In this document: piece after piece, positions 17,348 through 26,596 of the stretch
Numbering within the stretch: position 1 is the first letter of the stretch
How the letters are laid out: every line of letters starts with the position of its first letter
Assembly (NCBI RefSeq): GCF_036959255.1
Contig: NZ_JAWMTI010000002.1
Location: forward strand, 248,001 to 312,000
DNA: 64,000 nt
Source of the DNA: Olivibacter sp036959255
Lineage (GTDB): Bacteria > Bacteroidota > Bacteroidia > Sphingobacteriales > Sphingobacteriaceae
Direction: 5' to 3'
Made by a program: the position numbers and the translations under genes
The notes under the pieces: model-generated
Databases searched by the model: none
Seen by the model: the letters and a program-made list of their open reading frames with translations, nothing else
Told to the model about the DNA's origin: nothing

Positions 17348-17933
17348 GCATCCGAATATCTTCTGCTGCAACCGCTGATACCCTCTGGAGATAAACATCC
17401 AATTGTTCTTTAGGAACTCGGTAAATGGGGCTTATGTAAGTTGTATAAACCGGCGCGATTCCACAAAATTCCAAGGTTCCTTCTTTTAGCTGTAAGAAAG
17501 CTGAACGTTTAAACTGCTCTTCGTAATCCTTTTCAGGTGTATCGCCCGTAGAGATAATGCGTGCGGTCTTTCCACTGAACAATTTTTTATATGAACCATC
17601 ACCTACGCTGGCAAATCCAATACCGGGAAGAAAGAGTCGGTCAATAAAGCCTTTCATCAAAGCAGGGTAGCTCCACCACCATAAGGGATGAACCCAAACC
17701 AAATGATCACTCCACAAAATATGGTCCAGCGCTTTTAGCAAATCGGGCTCCAACTCCATCCGCTTTCTGTAGCCATATTTTAAATTGGGGTCAAAATCCA
17801 GCTCCCGCAGCATCAAGCTCCGCACATTTACATCAAAGGATGTCGCTGTTTCTATATAACGTTCTGTTATTAGCTGATTAAAACTTTCTTTATCAGGATG
17901 ACCATTGATCAACAAAATATTCTTTTTTTCCAT
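17334..17933 (-). CDS. NAD(P)H dehydrogenase (quinone), flavodoxin-like fold
   Basis: A 199-residue flavoprotein of the MdaB/KefG/YwrO group. It opens with the FMN-binding strand-loop NILLINGHPDKESFNQ and contains WSDHLVWVHPLWWWSYPALMKGFIDR, the family's substrate/FMN-contact block, then the end-cap loop GISTGDTPE-like region near residue 118. It reduces quinones or electrophiles with NAD(P)H in the cytoplasm. It is divergent from a TetR gene, with two palindromes in the shared 90-base gap, so repression by that TetR protein and induction by a quinone-like ligand is the natural reading. Confidence 0.9.
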   Translation of the reverse strand: MEKKNILLINGHPDKESFNQLITERYIETATSFDVNVRSLMLRELDFDPNLKYGYRKRMELEPDLLKALDHILWSDHLVWVHPLWWWSYPALMKGFIDRLFLPGIGFASVGDGSYKKLFSGKTARIISTGDTPEKDYEEQFKRSAFLQLKEGTLEFCGIAPVYTTYISPIYRVPKEQLDVYLQRVSAVAAEDIRMLSVK

Positions 17934-17960
17934 TATATTTAAAGCATAAGGTTAAAATTA

Positions 17961-17998
17961 GGTCAAACGACCAATCAAAAATAGGTCATTTGACCTAT
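17961..17998. promoter_or_regulatory. Two TetR-type operators
   Basis: GGTC-AAAC-GACC (17961-17972) and ATAGGTCA-TT-TGACCTAT (17981-17998) are inverted repeats sharing the GGTC-N4-GACC core, with centres about 23 bases apart. They sit in the 90-base gap between the oxidoreductase (start 17933) and TetR (start 18024) genes and probably control both. Confidence 0.7.
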
Positions 17999-18023
17999 AA
18001 AGCAAAATTGATTTATCTCCTTT

Positions 18024-18596
18024 ATGTCAAAAAGAGAAAACGTAACAGCTGATATTCTTAAACAGACAATAGCAATTTTAAAAACCGAAGGAAGCAGCGG
18101 CGTGACGATGCGACAGGTTGCCGGTAAGACGGGTATTACGCTCAGCAATCTACAATATTATTATGCAGACCGAACGAAACTGTTTCAAGCAACAGCAGCG
18201 TTCTTCTTTAATGAATGCGAAAAAACGATCCTTAACGAATTGTCTGCGATCGATACCCGTGATGGCGAATCCGCTAAAGAATTTATCCGGAAGTTGCTCG
18301 ACATGTTAATTGTAGATGGGGGAAATGACGATAATCATGGTATCTTCCGAGAGATATGGGCCTTGATGTTAAGAGATGCGGAACTGGCCGAGACCGTTCA
18401 TCGTTTTTACAAAAATTATTCGAATTGGTTAGTACAGTTAATTTCCGGTTTTACCTCCCAACCTGAAAAAATTATTTCACTGCTTATTCCTTATGCAGAG
18501 GGTTATGCTGTTATAGGGGCAGATTTGACTCTTAAACGCCAAGAGATTATTGAAATGCTATTGGAGATTATTTGGCAGATGAAAGTCAAAACATAG
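18024..18596 (+). CDS. TetR/AcrR family transcriptional regulator
   Basis: A 190-residue regulator. The N-terminal HTH (about residues 8-50) contains GVTMRQVAGKTGITLSNLQYYYADRTKLF, the TetR signature, followed by an all-helical ligand-binding domain without strong membrane-like segments. It is transcribed away from the quinone oxidoreductase, and the gap carries two GGTC-N4-GACC palindromes. It likely represses the pair and itself until a small ligand binds. It converges with the carboxylesterase gene. Confidence 0.92.
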   Translation: MSKRENVTADILKQTIAILKTEGSSGVTMRQVAGKTGITLSNLQYYYADRTKLFQATAAFFFNECEKTILNELSAIDTRDGESAKEFIRKLLDMLIVDGGNDDNHGIFREIWALMLRDAELAETVHRFYKNYSNWLVQLISGFTSQPEKIISLLIPYAEGYAVIGADLTLKRQEIIEMLLEIIWQMKVKT

Positions 18597-18630
18597 TGGT
18601 TTTCTTCAACAATTCAACAAAAAAAACACC

Positions 18631-19977
18631 TCATGAAGCCCTTACACGTTGATAGGTTATAAGGTCAGGTATACGCTTTTGTTCGTCAAGGCTGCCTGTC
18701 CTTGCAAAGCTTGCCCATATTGCGCGCAAACGTCTTCCTGCGGCGCGTAATTCTTCTGAAGAGATCCCTTTGCAAAACACGGCATCTTTCCAAAACTCTT
18801 CATTTCCGAACAAAAGCGGGATATCGATCACATGGGCTGCTTTAAAGGGATTTTCGTTCGCACCCCAATCAATCTCATACGCGTAAACAGACTTTCCGCC
18901 ACCTGCTATCAATTGGGCCAAGGCATGTCCCGAATCTCTATATACTTTATCGGTCGTTTTACGGATCAACCATTCCAATACCTTTTTGCCAACGATAGGC
19001 AGATGCATCAGTCGTTTTGTCAATCCGATATAGGGAGCGAAAAGAGCCGTTTCTCGACTCGTCCACCCAATCAATACATTCCATCTCTCAGCCCTTTCCT
19101 TCCAAACTGCTTCGGCCGCTTCTTCTTTGGGCAGCGGTTCATAACCGTATTGGACGCCGAATGGCATTCCACCCTTTAATCCGACCTGCCTCATCGAAAA
19201 AAGCATTGTATCCTGTGCCGCCAAAAGTGTTTGTGAAGACGCGTCTTTAGGCATCGAAGCTGCTTTTTTTATTAACAATTCCGTAAGCGATGCTTTTCCT
19301 CTTCGAATTCCCAAGGGCGCGCTTTGAATAATTACATTACGAAATAGGCCTTCTATGTCCTCTGCCAACATCAAATGAGCAATGGCATCACCGCCGGCCG
19401 ACTGGCCAAAAAGCGTAATATTCTCTGGGTCACCTCCAAAGGCAGCAATATGCTTTTTTATCCATCGAAGCGCCGCTATGATATCGAGCAAGCCTAAGTT
19501 AGCGGGTATATCATTATACCCCCCTAAGAAGCCGAACAATCCTAATCGATAACTCACATTGACAACAATAAGCTCCTGTTCACTAACAAGTAAAGCCGGA
19601 TCGTAAGCCGTCATATCCCCGGCACCGGTTACATAAGATCCACCATGAATCCAAACCATAACCGGCTTATCGTTTAGTGGGGACTCACTATTGGGAAGTG
19701 TTATTGAGAGATGTTGACAATTCTCATCCAAAGACAACTCGTCTGCCATATCCATGCCGAACACCTCTTTTAATATGGGAGAAAAAGACTGTGGACAAGC
19801 AGGAGACCACTTAGTAGCGACGTAAGGTTCTTCACCGCCCACTCCCTTCATTTCCTGGGGTTTTTCATAACGCCCTGCCACGGCATAAGGAATCCCGGTA
19901 GCACGTATGACATTTTTATCTTGCCATCCCAATATGGTTCCCTCCGAAGTTCGGAATGTAATATTAGTCATGTACAT
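18631..19977 (-). CDS. Type-B carboxylesterase
   Basis: A 448-residue alpha/beta hydrolase. Oxyanion-hole motif HGGSY (111-115), nucleophile elbow GQSAGG with Ser193 and the EDCLNLSV-equivalent DENCQHLSI (84-92) identify the carboxylesterase/para-nitrobenzyl-esterase family. No signal peptide is seen, so it is probably cytoplasmic. Start could also be the second Met (19971). It is somewhat shorter than typical members (about 500 aa), with the C-terminal part near the catalytic His compressed: AAHVIDIPLLFGN is present and supplies the likely His. Substrate unknown. Confidence 0.9.
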   Translation of the reverse strand: MYMTNITFRTSEGTILGWQDKNVIRATGIPYAVAGRYEKPQEMKGVGGEEPYVATKWSPACPQSFSPILKEVFGMDMADELSLDENCQHLSITLPNSESPLNDKPVMVWIHGGSYVTGAGDMTAYDPALLVSEQELIVVNVSYRLGLFGFLGGYNDIPANLGLLDIIAALRWIKKHIAAFGGDPENITLFGQSAGGDAIAHLMLAEDIEGLFRNVIIQSAPLGIRRGKASLTELLIKKAASMPKDASSQTLLAAQDTMLFSMRQVGLKGGMPFGVQYGYEPLPKEEAAEAVWKERAERWNVLIGWTSRETALFAPYIGLTKRLMHLPIVGKKVLEWLIRKTTDKVYRDSGHALAQLIAGGGKSVYAYEIDWGANENPFKAAHVIDIPLLFGNEEFWKDAVFCKGISSEELRAAGRRLRAIWASFARTGSLDEQKRIPDLITYQRVRAS

Positions 19978-20437
19978 CGCATTACACTTATATCAAATTG
20001 ATTAAATTACCACCGCCAACACTTCCGCCGCTACTCCTCCTTCTGAAGAACGGCCTTCTCCTGAAGAAGAAGCCCGCCACAAGATAAATAAAACCCGCTG
20101 CATATTCAGGATCAAAATAATGATGTTAAGCAAATCCATTTATCTACCGATCTAAAATCGGTGTTAACCGAGTACTTCCTACCATCCACCTATTTCCTAT
20201 CGATTAGAAGCAGCTTGCCTTCTAAATTTGAATCAACAACAAAATGCTCGATATGATAATACAAAGATATAGACCATCAGCTGTACGTAAGAGAACAGAA
20301 GATGTTCGTTTTCGTACAGGTATTGAAAAAAACAAAGAGCATAAAAAACTGAAAAACAGCAATTTAAAAAAACGGAATAATTATACGAAGCATTTGGTAT
20401 AGAAACAAGTAAAAATTAACACAAAAAATTAAATATT
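19978..20437. other. Intergenic region without a convincing gene
   Basis: These 460 bases hold no supported gene. A 45-codon minus-strand frame (20002-20139) and an overlapping Gly/Arg-rich frame were considered and rejected. The last 100 bases are very A-rich, as expected of a leader before the gene at 20438. Confidence 0.5.
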
Positions 20438-20872
20438 ATGAAAACGTTCATCACATCCCTCATCGTTGCCATTCTGTTCACAAGTACCGCAGCTTTTGCT
20501 ACAGTTCCTAAATCTGCGAAGCGTTCCAACGTTGCGGCCATTAATTATACCTTAGATCGCTACACCGATGCGCTATCTAAAGGACAGGTTGCCGACCTCG
20601 ATCATTTGTTCAGCGAGCAATTCAATCAGCGTTTTGTACAAAGAGAAAAAGGAGCGAGTTTCGGTAAAAAACAACTGGTGAATTTTCTAAAAAAGCACCG
20701 CAACATTCAGCAAAATTGCGAAACGAATTACCGTATTTTAGAAGAAACCGAAGGCATGGCTATTGCCAAAGTAGAAATGAAATATAAAGACTTCTCGCGC
20801 ATTGATTACGTAACGATCTCACACAGCAATGAGGGTTACCAGATTAGTCAGGTTGTAAGTACTTTTGAATAA
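20438..20872 (+). CDS. Exported NTF2-like / putative lumazine-binding small protein
   Basis: A 144-residue protein with a clear signal peptide (cut near residue 21, AFATV). The mature part has the helix-rich start and beta-sheet finish of NTF2-like proteins: LDRYTDALSKGQVADLDHLFSEQFNQRF, then KVEMKYKDFSRIDYVTISHSNEGYQISQVVSTF. This resembles the DUF4440/putative lumazine-binding group. Its role is unknown. It is a single gene ended by a bidirectional hairpin. Confidence 0.75.
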   Translation: MKTFITSLIVAILFTSTAAFATVPKSAKRSNVAAINYTLDRYTDALSKGQVADLDHLFSEQFNQRFVQREKGASFGKKQLVNFLKKHRNIQQNCETNYRILEETEGMAIAKVEMKYKDFSRIDYVTISHSNEGYQISQVVSTFE

Positions 20873-20897
20873 AACGATCTATTTTGAAGACCACATA

Positions 20898-20926
20898 AAA
20901 GGCCACGTTCAATAAACGGGGCCTTT
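20898..20926. terminator. Bidirectional terminator hairpin
   Basis: AAAGGCC (20898-20904) pairs with GGCCTTT (20920-20926), and CGTT/AACG pairs inside. It lies between the convergent genes ending at 20872 and 20955. Confidence 0.7.
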
Positions 20927-20954
20927 CTGCATCAATACGGACCAAGTATTTTCT

Positions 20955-21167
20955 TTAGCTTTGTAAATAATGTTCAATTCGATGTGCAAATTCCCTTAAC
21001 AAACTTGGATCAACACGTTTAGCCTGAAAACGACATGCCTCCTTCTGTCGGAATTCAAAAGTAACTTGTTCGTTCATAATATCTACCATGCACAATTGCG
21101 TTCCCTGTATAGATGTCATATTAACATTGTAAAAATCACCTCTTACTTTCATCCAAAAACTTTGCAT
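20955..21167 (-). CDS. Small hypothetical protein, 70 aa
   Basis: A 70-residue soluble protein with no recognisable domain. The middle (GTQLCMVDIMNEQVTFEFRQ) looks like beta strands and the end (LLREFAHRIEHYLQS) like an amphipathic helix. It is placed correctly between a terminator on its 3' side and a long non-coding region on its 5' side, which supports its being a gene. No function can be assigned. Confidence 0.5.
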   Translation of the reverse strand: MQSFWMKVRGDFYNVNMTSIQGTQLCMVDIMNEQVTFEFRQKEACRFQAKRVDPSLLREFAHRIEHYLQS

Positions 21168-21447
21168 AATTCATTCAATTTAAATCCTTTACTTCCCTAC
21201 TCTTTTTAGTGTACGCTCTTTTTATAACGATCGTATTTCAAGAAATGTAACAAGTTGCTCACAATTTTCATGAATTTTTAATATCTGTACAAATTCGTTG
21301 CCGGTGACGGTTTCCGATACCCGATCCGTAGGACTCAATTCAATCCAATCCGCATTTATGCTTCATCAGAACCAAAACAAGCCCAAAAAAAATATTTATC
21401 CTATGTATTTAGATTCATTGCCATGAATAAAGCCGACTGGATTACTC

Positions 21448-21481
21448 CCCCAATACGTCGCATAAAATCAACGTATTGGGG
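21448..21481. repeat. 11-bp inverted repeat upstream of the efflux operon
   Basis: CCCCAATACGT-N12-ACGTATTGGGG, perfect. It lies about 55 bases upstream of the candidate -7 element, a position suited to an activator or repressor site. The downstream sequence is not T-rich enough for a standard terminator. Confidence 0.6.
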
Positions 21482-21535
21482 TATTGCTGAAGATTAGTTT
21501 TTTCTAATCCATTAGGCACTTTCCGACCGGTTGAT

Positions 21536-21543
21536 TATCTTTG
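21536..21543 (+). promoter_or_regulatory. Candidate -7 promoter element of the efflux operon
   Basis: TATCTTTG matches the Bacteroidota TAnnTTTG consensus exactly and is followed by the ATG 32 bases downstream. No clear TTTG is seen 19-21 bases upstream. Confidence 0.45.
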
Positions 21544-21574
21544 GGCTGCGTAGCGAATGTAAGTACCCATCAAC

Positions 21575-21937
21575 ATGTCAAGGAGCCTTCTTTCAAAATT
21601 TCTTCTGCTGACGATAGCATTACTATTTTCAGTGAAACCAATCGTTGGATTTCACCTCTATGCCAAAACCGAACCCATATCGTCCAATGAACTTATTACG
21701 ATTATCAAGTCCTTCAGTAAAAGGAAACAAGAGTATTTGGACGACTTACTTTGCGAGGTTGAATTAAGCCAACAAGTCCGATCAGCAACCTTACAACCAC
21801 TGGCACGACTGATTGTGCAATTTATTCGGTTGTCGGTCGATAAGTTGCATAATTGCCAAAATCAACTGCAACACTGCGCCATTAATCGATTTTGGCCATT
21901 CAAACAATACCTGATTTTTGAGCAGCTCGCGCTGTGA
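21575..21937 (+). CDS. Small exported hypothetical protein leading the efflux operon
   Basis: A 120-residue protein with a signal peptide (about residues 1-30, LLLTIALLFSVKPIVGFHLYA). The remainder is helical and contains three Cys (CEVEL, HNCQNQ, QHCAIN). I do not recognise a family. It is separated from tolC by 89 bases that include a hairpin (21965-21995), so it may be expressed at a different level from the pump genes. A role as an envelope sensor or accessory protein is only a guess from context. Confidence 0.55.
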   Translation: MSRSLLSKFLLLTIALLFSVKPIVGFHLYAKTEPISSNELITIIKSFSKRKQEYLDDLLCEVELSQQVRSATLQPLARLIVQFIRLSVDKLHNCQNQLQHCAINRFWPFKQYLIFEQLAL

Positions 21938-21964
21938 TGCGCCAGCCATTCTTCTACTTTTATT

Positions 21965-21995
21965 GGAGATAAGCCTCCGTCAGGGCCCTATCTCC
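21965..21995 (+). terminator. Intercistronic hairpin between the leader gene and tolC
   Basis: GGAGATA (21965-21971) pairs with TATCTCC (21989-21995), with further GCC/GGC pairing inside, followed by TTCCTTC. It may act as a partial terminator or attenuator. Confidence 0.5.
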
Positions 21996-22026
21996 TTCCT
22001 TCATCATTCAAACTAAAACAACGTAT

Positions 22027-23415
22027 ATGCTTAAGCAACTTTTATTGCTTGGCCACAGCATGCTATTTAGCGTACTGCTTAGCTATGGCCAGCAGAAACC
22101 AAATCCAATTAGTCTTCAGCAGCTATTGCAGTTGGTAAAGCGCCATGCTCCATCCCTGCAAACAGACGCTGCTTCGTTGGCCATCAAGGAAGAGCAGATC
22201 AAAAAAACAGCTAACAACCGTTCCCCCGATCTTGAATTATCCTATCAAGCCGATCTGGGTTCCAACAATAACGTTGCGGGCCCCTACTTCGGATTCGGTA
22301 TCGTACCTACTAACAATCGAGGTGTACGCGAAAACAATCAATATCGCCCGGTCAGCTCTAATCTGGGCATTGCAGCTTTTCAATGGGAGTTCAGCAACTT
22401 TGGCGCTTATAATGCCCAAAAAGCATTGGCCCAAGGAGATCTAACCGTCGAGACGAACAAATTTATGCAGGCGCAATTTGATCTCCAATCTTTCGCCATT
22501 TACAGCTATTTGCAGTTATTGAAATTCAACGATTTATTAACGATCCAGCAGCGCAGCATTGAAAGGAATGCCGAAATACATCGCTCTATTTTAGCATTGG
22601 CAAAAAGTGGTGTTCGAGCAGGTGTTGATACCTGCATGGCAGAAGCAGAACTTTCCAGAGCACGCCTGCAGCGCATAGCACTCGCCAACCAAGAAAAACA
22701 GCTCAAAATACGGATTGCCGCTGTTAGTGGCTTGCAACCCGAGCAGGTGATACCCGATACAGCTGCTGAACACACCTTGTTCCAACGAGTTAATGATATA
22801 TCGTTAAACTTACAAGCCAAAAACCAGCACCCTCTCATCAACTATTATCAGTCTATCGTGGATAATCAACGGTTGAAGGAAGATTGGGTACGCAAGAGCT
22901 ATCGGCCTAAACTTTTTTTATCGGCCGCCCTATGGGGACGTGCAAGCAGCATAGATAGCCAAGATCAGTTCCTGACACTCTACCAAGGTATCGGTATGCA
23001 ACGGGGCAATTACCTCGTGGGAATTGGCATTAACTATAACCTATTCGATCGACGTCGACAAAAACTCGACTTGGCTGTTACGAAACAACAAACCACCCAT
23101 GCTGCACGTAAGCTGGAAGAAGAGCAGGTAAATTTAAAAACAAACATATTGCAAGCCAAAGCAGAAGTGGATGCATCAGAAGAACGCTTAGAAGAGATAC
23201 CCCGCCAGGTTAAAGCGGCAAATGCTGCCTACCGCCAGAAATTCTCCCTATACAAAAATGGACTAACTGATATTGTCGAGTTGAATGTTGCACAAAACAT
23301 GCTCTATCGTGCCGAAATAGATTATGTAACGGCAAAGTATAACTATTATTTATCCCTTTTTCACTTAGTTATTGCACAAAACAATGTTGATCCATTTCTT
23401 CACCTCTTTAATTAG
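22027..23415 (+). CDS. TolC-family outer membrane efflux protein
   Basis: A 462-residue outer membrane factor with a signal peptide (cut near residue 21, SYGQQ). The two coiled-coil/barrel repeats of the family are visible: residues about 30-210, including QFDLQSFAIYSYLQLLKFNDLLTIQQRSIERN, and residues about 260-460, including AQNMLYRAEIDYVTAKYNYYLSLFHLVIA. It forms the exit duct for the pump encoded six bases downstream. There is no lipobox. Confidence 0.92.
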   Translation: MLKQLLLLGHSMLFSVLLSYGQQKPNPISLQQLLQLVKRHAPSLQTDAASLAIKEEQIKKTANNRSPDLELSYQADLGSNNNVAGPYFGFGIVPTNNRGVRENNQYRPVSSNLGIAAFQWEFSNFGAYNAQKALAQGDLTVETNKFMQAQFDLQSFAIYSYLQLLKFNDLLTIQQRSIERNAEIHRSILALAKSGVRAGVDTCMAEAELSRARLQRIALANQEKQLKIRIAAVSGLQPEQVIPDTAAEHTLFQRVNDISLNLQAKNQHPLINYYQSIVDNQRLKEDWVRKSYRPKLFLSAALWGRASSIDSQDQFLTLYQGIGMQRGNYLVGIGINYNLFDRRRQKLDLAVTKQQTTHAARKLEEEQVNLKTNILQAKAEVDASEERLEEIPRQVKAANAAYRQKFSLYKNGLTDIVELNVAQNMLYRAEIDYVTAKYNYYLSLFHLVIAQNNVDPFLHLFN

Positions 23416-23421
23416 TCTCGC

Positions 23422-26400
23422 ATGTCATTAGTAACAAACGCATTAAAGCGACCTATTTCAGTCATCATATTGACCCTTAGCTTATTGATATTTTCACTGA
23501 TTGCGATCACCAAAATTCCGATCGATATTTTCCCGCGGTTAAACTCGCCTACCATTTATGTCATCGAGTCATACGGCGGCATGTCGCCGAAGCAAATGGA
23601 AGGATTTTTCTCCTCCCGTTTACAAGATCAGTTTCTATATGTTAACGGTATTAAAAACATTAGCACAAAAAACATTCAAGGGCTCACGTTGCTCAAGCTC
23701 AGTTTTTACGAACAAACCGATATGGCCGAAGCATCGGCACAAGTTGCATTGCAGGTAAATCGAGCCATGAAATTCTTTCCACCGGGAGCACTCCCACCGC
23801 AAGTTGTGCGTTTTGATGCTTCGTCCTTGCCTGTAGGCCAATTGGTCCTTTCTTCCAAAACCCGAAGTTTAAAGGAAATTTACGATATGGCCTCCACCCT
23901 GGTCCGCCCCAGTTTCTCTGCCGTTTCCGGATTATCAGCCCCCCCACCATTCGGTGCTAATTCGCGAACCATCACCATCAGTGTTAATCCGGATAAATTG
24001 CGCAGTTATAACCTCACACCCGACGAAGTAGTGCAAGCGCTTGCTTCTTTTAACGTCATGTCACCCTCAGGGAATCTCCGCATGGATAATAACATGTACG
24101 TAACCACCATCAACTCCTTGATTCAGCAGGTTGACGAGTTCGGTAATATTCCTGTAGTAACGAAAGATGGTGTGCCTATTTATATCAAAGATATTGCCCG
24201 TGTAGCCGACGCTTCCGATGTGACCGTTAGTTATGCTCTTATCAACGGCCGACGCTCGGTATACATTCCAGCAGTAAAAACGGCAGATGCCTCCACTTGG
24301 TCCGTTGTAGAAGGCCTCAAAAGCAAAATTCCGGAAATACAAAAACTGCTACCGGAAGATGTAAACATTTCTTACGAATTTGATCAATCCGTGGCCGTCA
24401 TGAATTCAGTGGAAAGTTTACTTACCGAAGGAGCACTGGGAGCCTTACTAACCGGTTTAATGGTACTCCTCTTTTTGAAAGATTGGCGGAGCAGTCTCAT
24501 CGTTGTAATAACAATTCCTGTATCGGTGTTAATTGGTGTATTGTTATTGACACTTTTCAACCAAACGATTAACATCATGACTTTGAGCGGCTTAGCTTTA
24601 GCGATCGGCATCTTGGTTGACCAAGCTACCGTAACGATTGAAAGTATCCATCAACATCAAGAAGCCGGAAAGTCAAAACGTTTGGCCATTTACGATGCCT
24701 GTAAAGAAATTGCGTTACCGCTGTTTCTGATTCTTCTATGCATTCTAGCTGTTTTTGCTCCTTCCTTTTTGATGGAGGGCATTCCAAAAGCGATGTTTTT
24801 GCCTTTATCGTTAGCGATCGGACTGACCATGATCGCCTCCTATGTGATGGCCCAAACCTTAGTTCCAATTTTAGCCAATTGGCTATTAAAGGATCACATA
24901 AAGGCCAGCACGCCGCACACCTCGTTCTTTGATCGAATACAGAAAAAGTATCTACATATGTTGCGTCGTCTCCTAAAAACAAAACGCCTCACAACACTTA
25001 TTTATCTCGTTGCAAGCCTTCTTTTTACCGCCTTTGCCTTTGTATATATTGGCAAAGATATGATGCCGAAGCTCAATAATGGTCAATTTCAATTGCGTAT
25101 AAAAGAACCAGACGGCACGCGATTAGAACGAACAGAAGAAAAAGTGAAACAAGTATTAGCTGTTATTGATAGTACCGTAAACGGACAAATAGGTATAAGC
25201 TCTGCCTATGTTGGCTTAGTACCCAGTAGCTACGGTGTTAGCAACCTCTATGTATTCAATACAGGAACACATGAAGCCGTTATTCAGGTTAACCTAAAAA
25301 AAGGTTACAAAATAAACATGGACGATTTAAAAGATGCGCTCAGACGAAACATCGCTTATAAACTCCCCAGTCTGCGAATCAATTTTGAACCCATTGATAT
25401 GACAGAGAAAATCATGAGCCAGGGAGCCGCTACGCCTATTGAAGTACGTGTAGCAGGGAAAGATATGGAACAGTTAAAAACATATGCTAAAAAAGTGGTA
25501 ACCCGTATGAAGCAGCTCCCCGACTTACGTGACGTACAAATTTCACAACCGCTCAAAATGCCCACGATCGCCATTCATATCGATCGTTTAAAAGCTGCGC
25601 AACTTGGATTAAAAATGACAGATATTGCCCGTTCAGTTACCGCTAGTACTTCCTCGAGTCGTTTTACCGAAAAAATCCAGTGGTTAGACGAAAAAAACAC
25701 CTATACCTACCAAGTGCAAGTCCAGGTTCCCGAATATGTCATGAACACAATGGACGAGCTCCGCGAAATTCCATTGGTGAAAGGAAGAAGAACACCTACA
25801 CTAGGCGACATCGCCTCCTTTCAAACCACGTATGAAGTTGGTGAGTATGACAGACAAGGGCCTCGTCGCTATTTAACCGTCATGGCTAATCTACATCATA
25901 TTGATTTAGGTTCTGCTACCAAACAAGTACAGCATGTGCTCAACGGGCTCGAAGCACCACCAAGAGGTGTTACTGTCGTACTGAAAGGGATGTCAAGCCT
26001 GTTGGATGAAACACTTAAAAGCTTACAGATAGGTTTGGCTTTTGCTATTCTGGTTATTTTTCTATTACTGGCCGCCAACTATCAATCGATGAAACTTTCG
26101 CTCACGGCGCTTGCCACCATTCCAGCGGTTGTCCTTGGATCGCTCGTTTTTCTTCTGCTCACCGGTTCTACGCTTAATTTGCAATCTTATATGGGGATGA
26201 TTATGTCTACAGGCGTTTCGGTAGCCAATGCCATCCTCATTGTTTCCAATGCCGAACAACTGCGCTTACATCATCAAAATGCCGAAACAGCAGCTTTATT
26301 CAGCGCCTCTACGCGCTTGCGGCCGATTATGATGACGAGCCTGGCCATGATTGCCGGAATGATTCCCATGGCCTTAGGTACAGGAGAAGCGGGCGAGCAG

Positions 26401-26595
26401 GCAGCTCCGCTGGGAAGAGCCGTTATCGGTGGACTTTTCGCCTCTACATTCGCCGTCCTCTTTATTTTACCCCTGGTATTCGCCTGGGTTAAAGAAAACG
26501 CAGGTTATCAGTCGCCCTCACTTCTTCCTGCAATTAATGAACAAGAAACCATTCACGCTACTCAACACGTAACAACTATCCTCCATGAGAACTAA
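23422..26595 (+). CDS. RND-family efflux transporter permease subunit
   Basis: A 1057-residue inner-membrane proton-driven pump with the usual two halves of six membrane segments and large periplasmic domains. Fourth-helix motif GILVDQATVTIES (D400, Q401) and tenth/eleventh-helix motif GVSVANAILIV (A935 where AcrB has Lys940) place it outside the AcrB group. They fit a subfamily seen in Bacteroidota and Acidobacteria in which the D-E-ATVTIENIH motif is usual. Q401 replaces that acidic residue. The substrate is probably an organic compound or metal, undetermined. The gene order TolC-pump-adaptor differs from the common adaptor-pump-TolC. Confidence 0.95.
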   Translation: MSLVTNALKRPISVIILTLSLLIFSLIAITKIPIDIFPRLNSPTIYVIESYGGMSPKQMEGFFSSRLQDQFLYVNGIKNISTKNIQGLTLLKLSFYEQTDMAEASAQVALQVNRAMKFFPPGALPPQVVRFDASSLPVGQLVLSSKTRSLKEIYDMASTLVRPSFSAVSGLSAPPPFGANSRTITISVNPDKLRSYNLTPDEVVQALASFNVMSPSGNLRMDNNMYVTTINSLIQQVDEFGNIPVVTKDGVPIYIKDIARVADASDVTVSYALINGRRSVYIPAVKTADASTWSVVEGLKSKIPEIQKLLPEDVNISYEFDQSVAVMNSVESLLTEGALGALLTGLMVLLFLKDWRSSLIVVITIPVSVLIGVLLLTLFNQTINIMTLSGLALAIGILVDQATVTIESIHQHQEAGKSKRLAIYDACKEIALPLFLILLCILAVFAPSFLMEGIPKAMFLPLSLAIGLTMIASYVMAQTLVPILANWLLKDHIKASTPHTSFFDRIQKKYLHMLRRLLKTKRLTTLIYLVASLLFTAFAFVYIGKDMMPKLNNGQFQLRIKEPDGTRLERTEEKVKQVLAVIDSTVNGQIGISSAYVGLVPSSYGVSNLYVFNTGTHEAVIQVNLKKGYKINMDDLKDALRRNIAYKLPSLRINFEPIDMTEKIMSQGAATPIEVRVAGKDMEQLKTYAKKVVTRMKQLPDLRDVQISQPLKMPTIAIHIDRLKAAQLGLKMTDIARSVTASTSSSRFTEKIQWLDEKNTYTYQVQVQVPEYVMNTMDELREIPLVKGRRTPTLGDIASFQTTYEVGEYDRQGPRRYLTVMANLHHIDLGSATKQVQHVLNGLEAPPRGVTVVLKGMSSLLDETLKSLQIGLAFAILVIFLLLAANYQSMKLSLTALATIPAVVLGSLVFLLLTGSTLNLQSYMGMIMSTGVSVANAILIVSNAEQLRLHHQNAETAALFSASTRLRPIMMTSLAMIAGMIPMALGTGEAGEQAAPLGRAVIGGLFASTFAVLFILPLVFAWVKENAGYQSPSLLPAINEQETIHATQHVTTILHEN

Positions 26596-26596
26596 A

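Larger units (their letters stand above)
21168..21574. other. Long leader/promoter region of the RND efflux operon with two hairpins
   Basis: The 407 bases carry an 11-bp perfect inverted repeat, CCCCAATACGT (21448-21458) with ACGTATTGGGG (21471-21481). A second follows, GATTAG (21492-21497) with CTAATC (21504-21509). A TATCTTTG octamer (21536-21543) sits 32 bases before the ATG at 21575. I see no gene. Confidence 0.55.

Noticed and set aside
20002..20139. 45-codon minus-strand frame and an overlapping Gly/Arg-rich frame
   Set aside because: The ATG frame has an unremarkable translation. The other frame, although it ends in a Gly-rich tail, has no start codon after its upstream TAA. Not enough for a gene.
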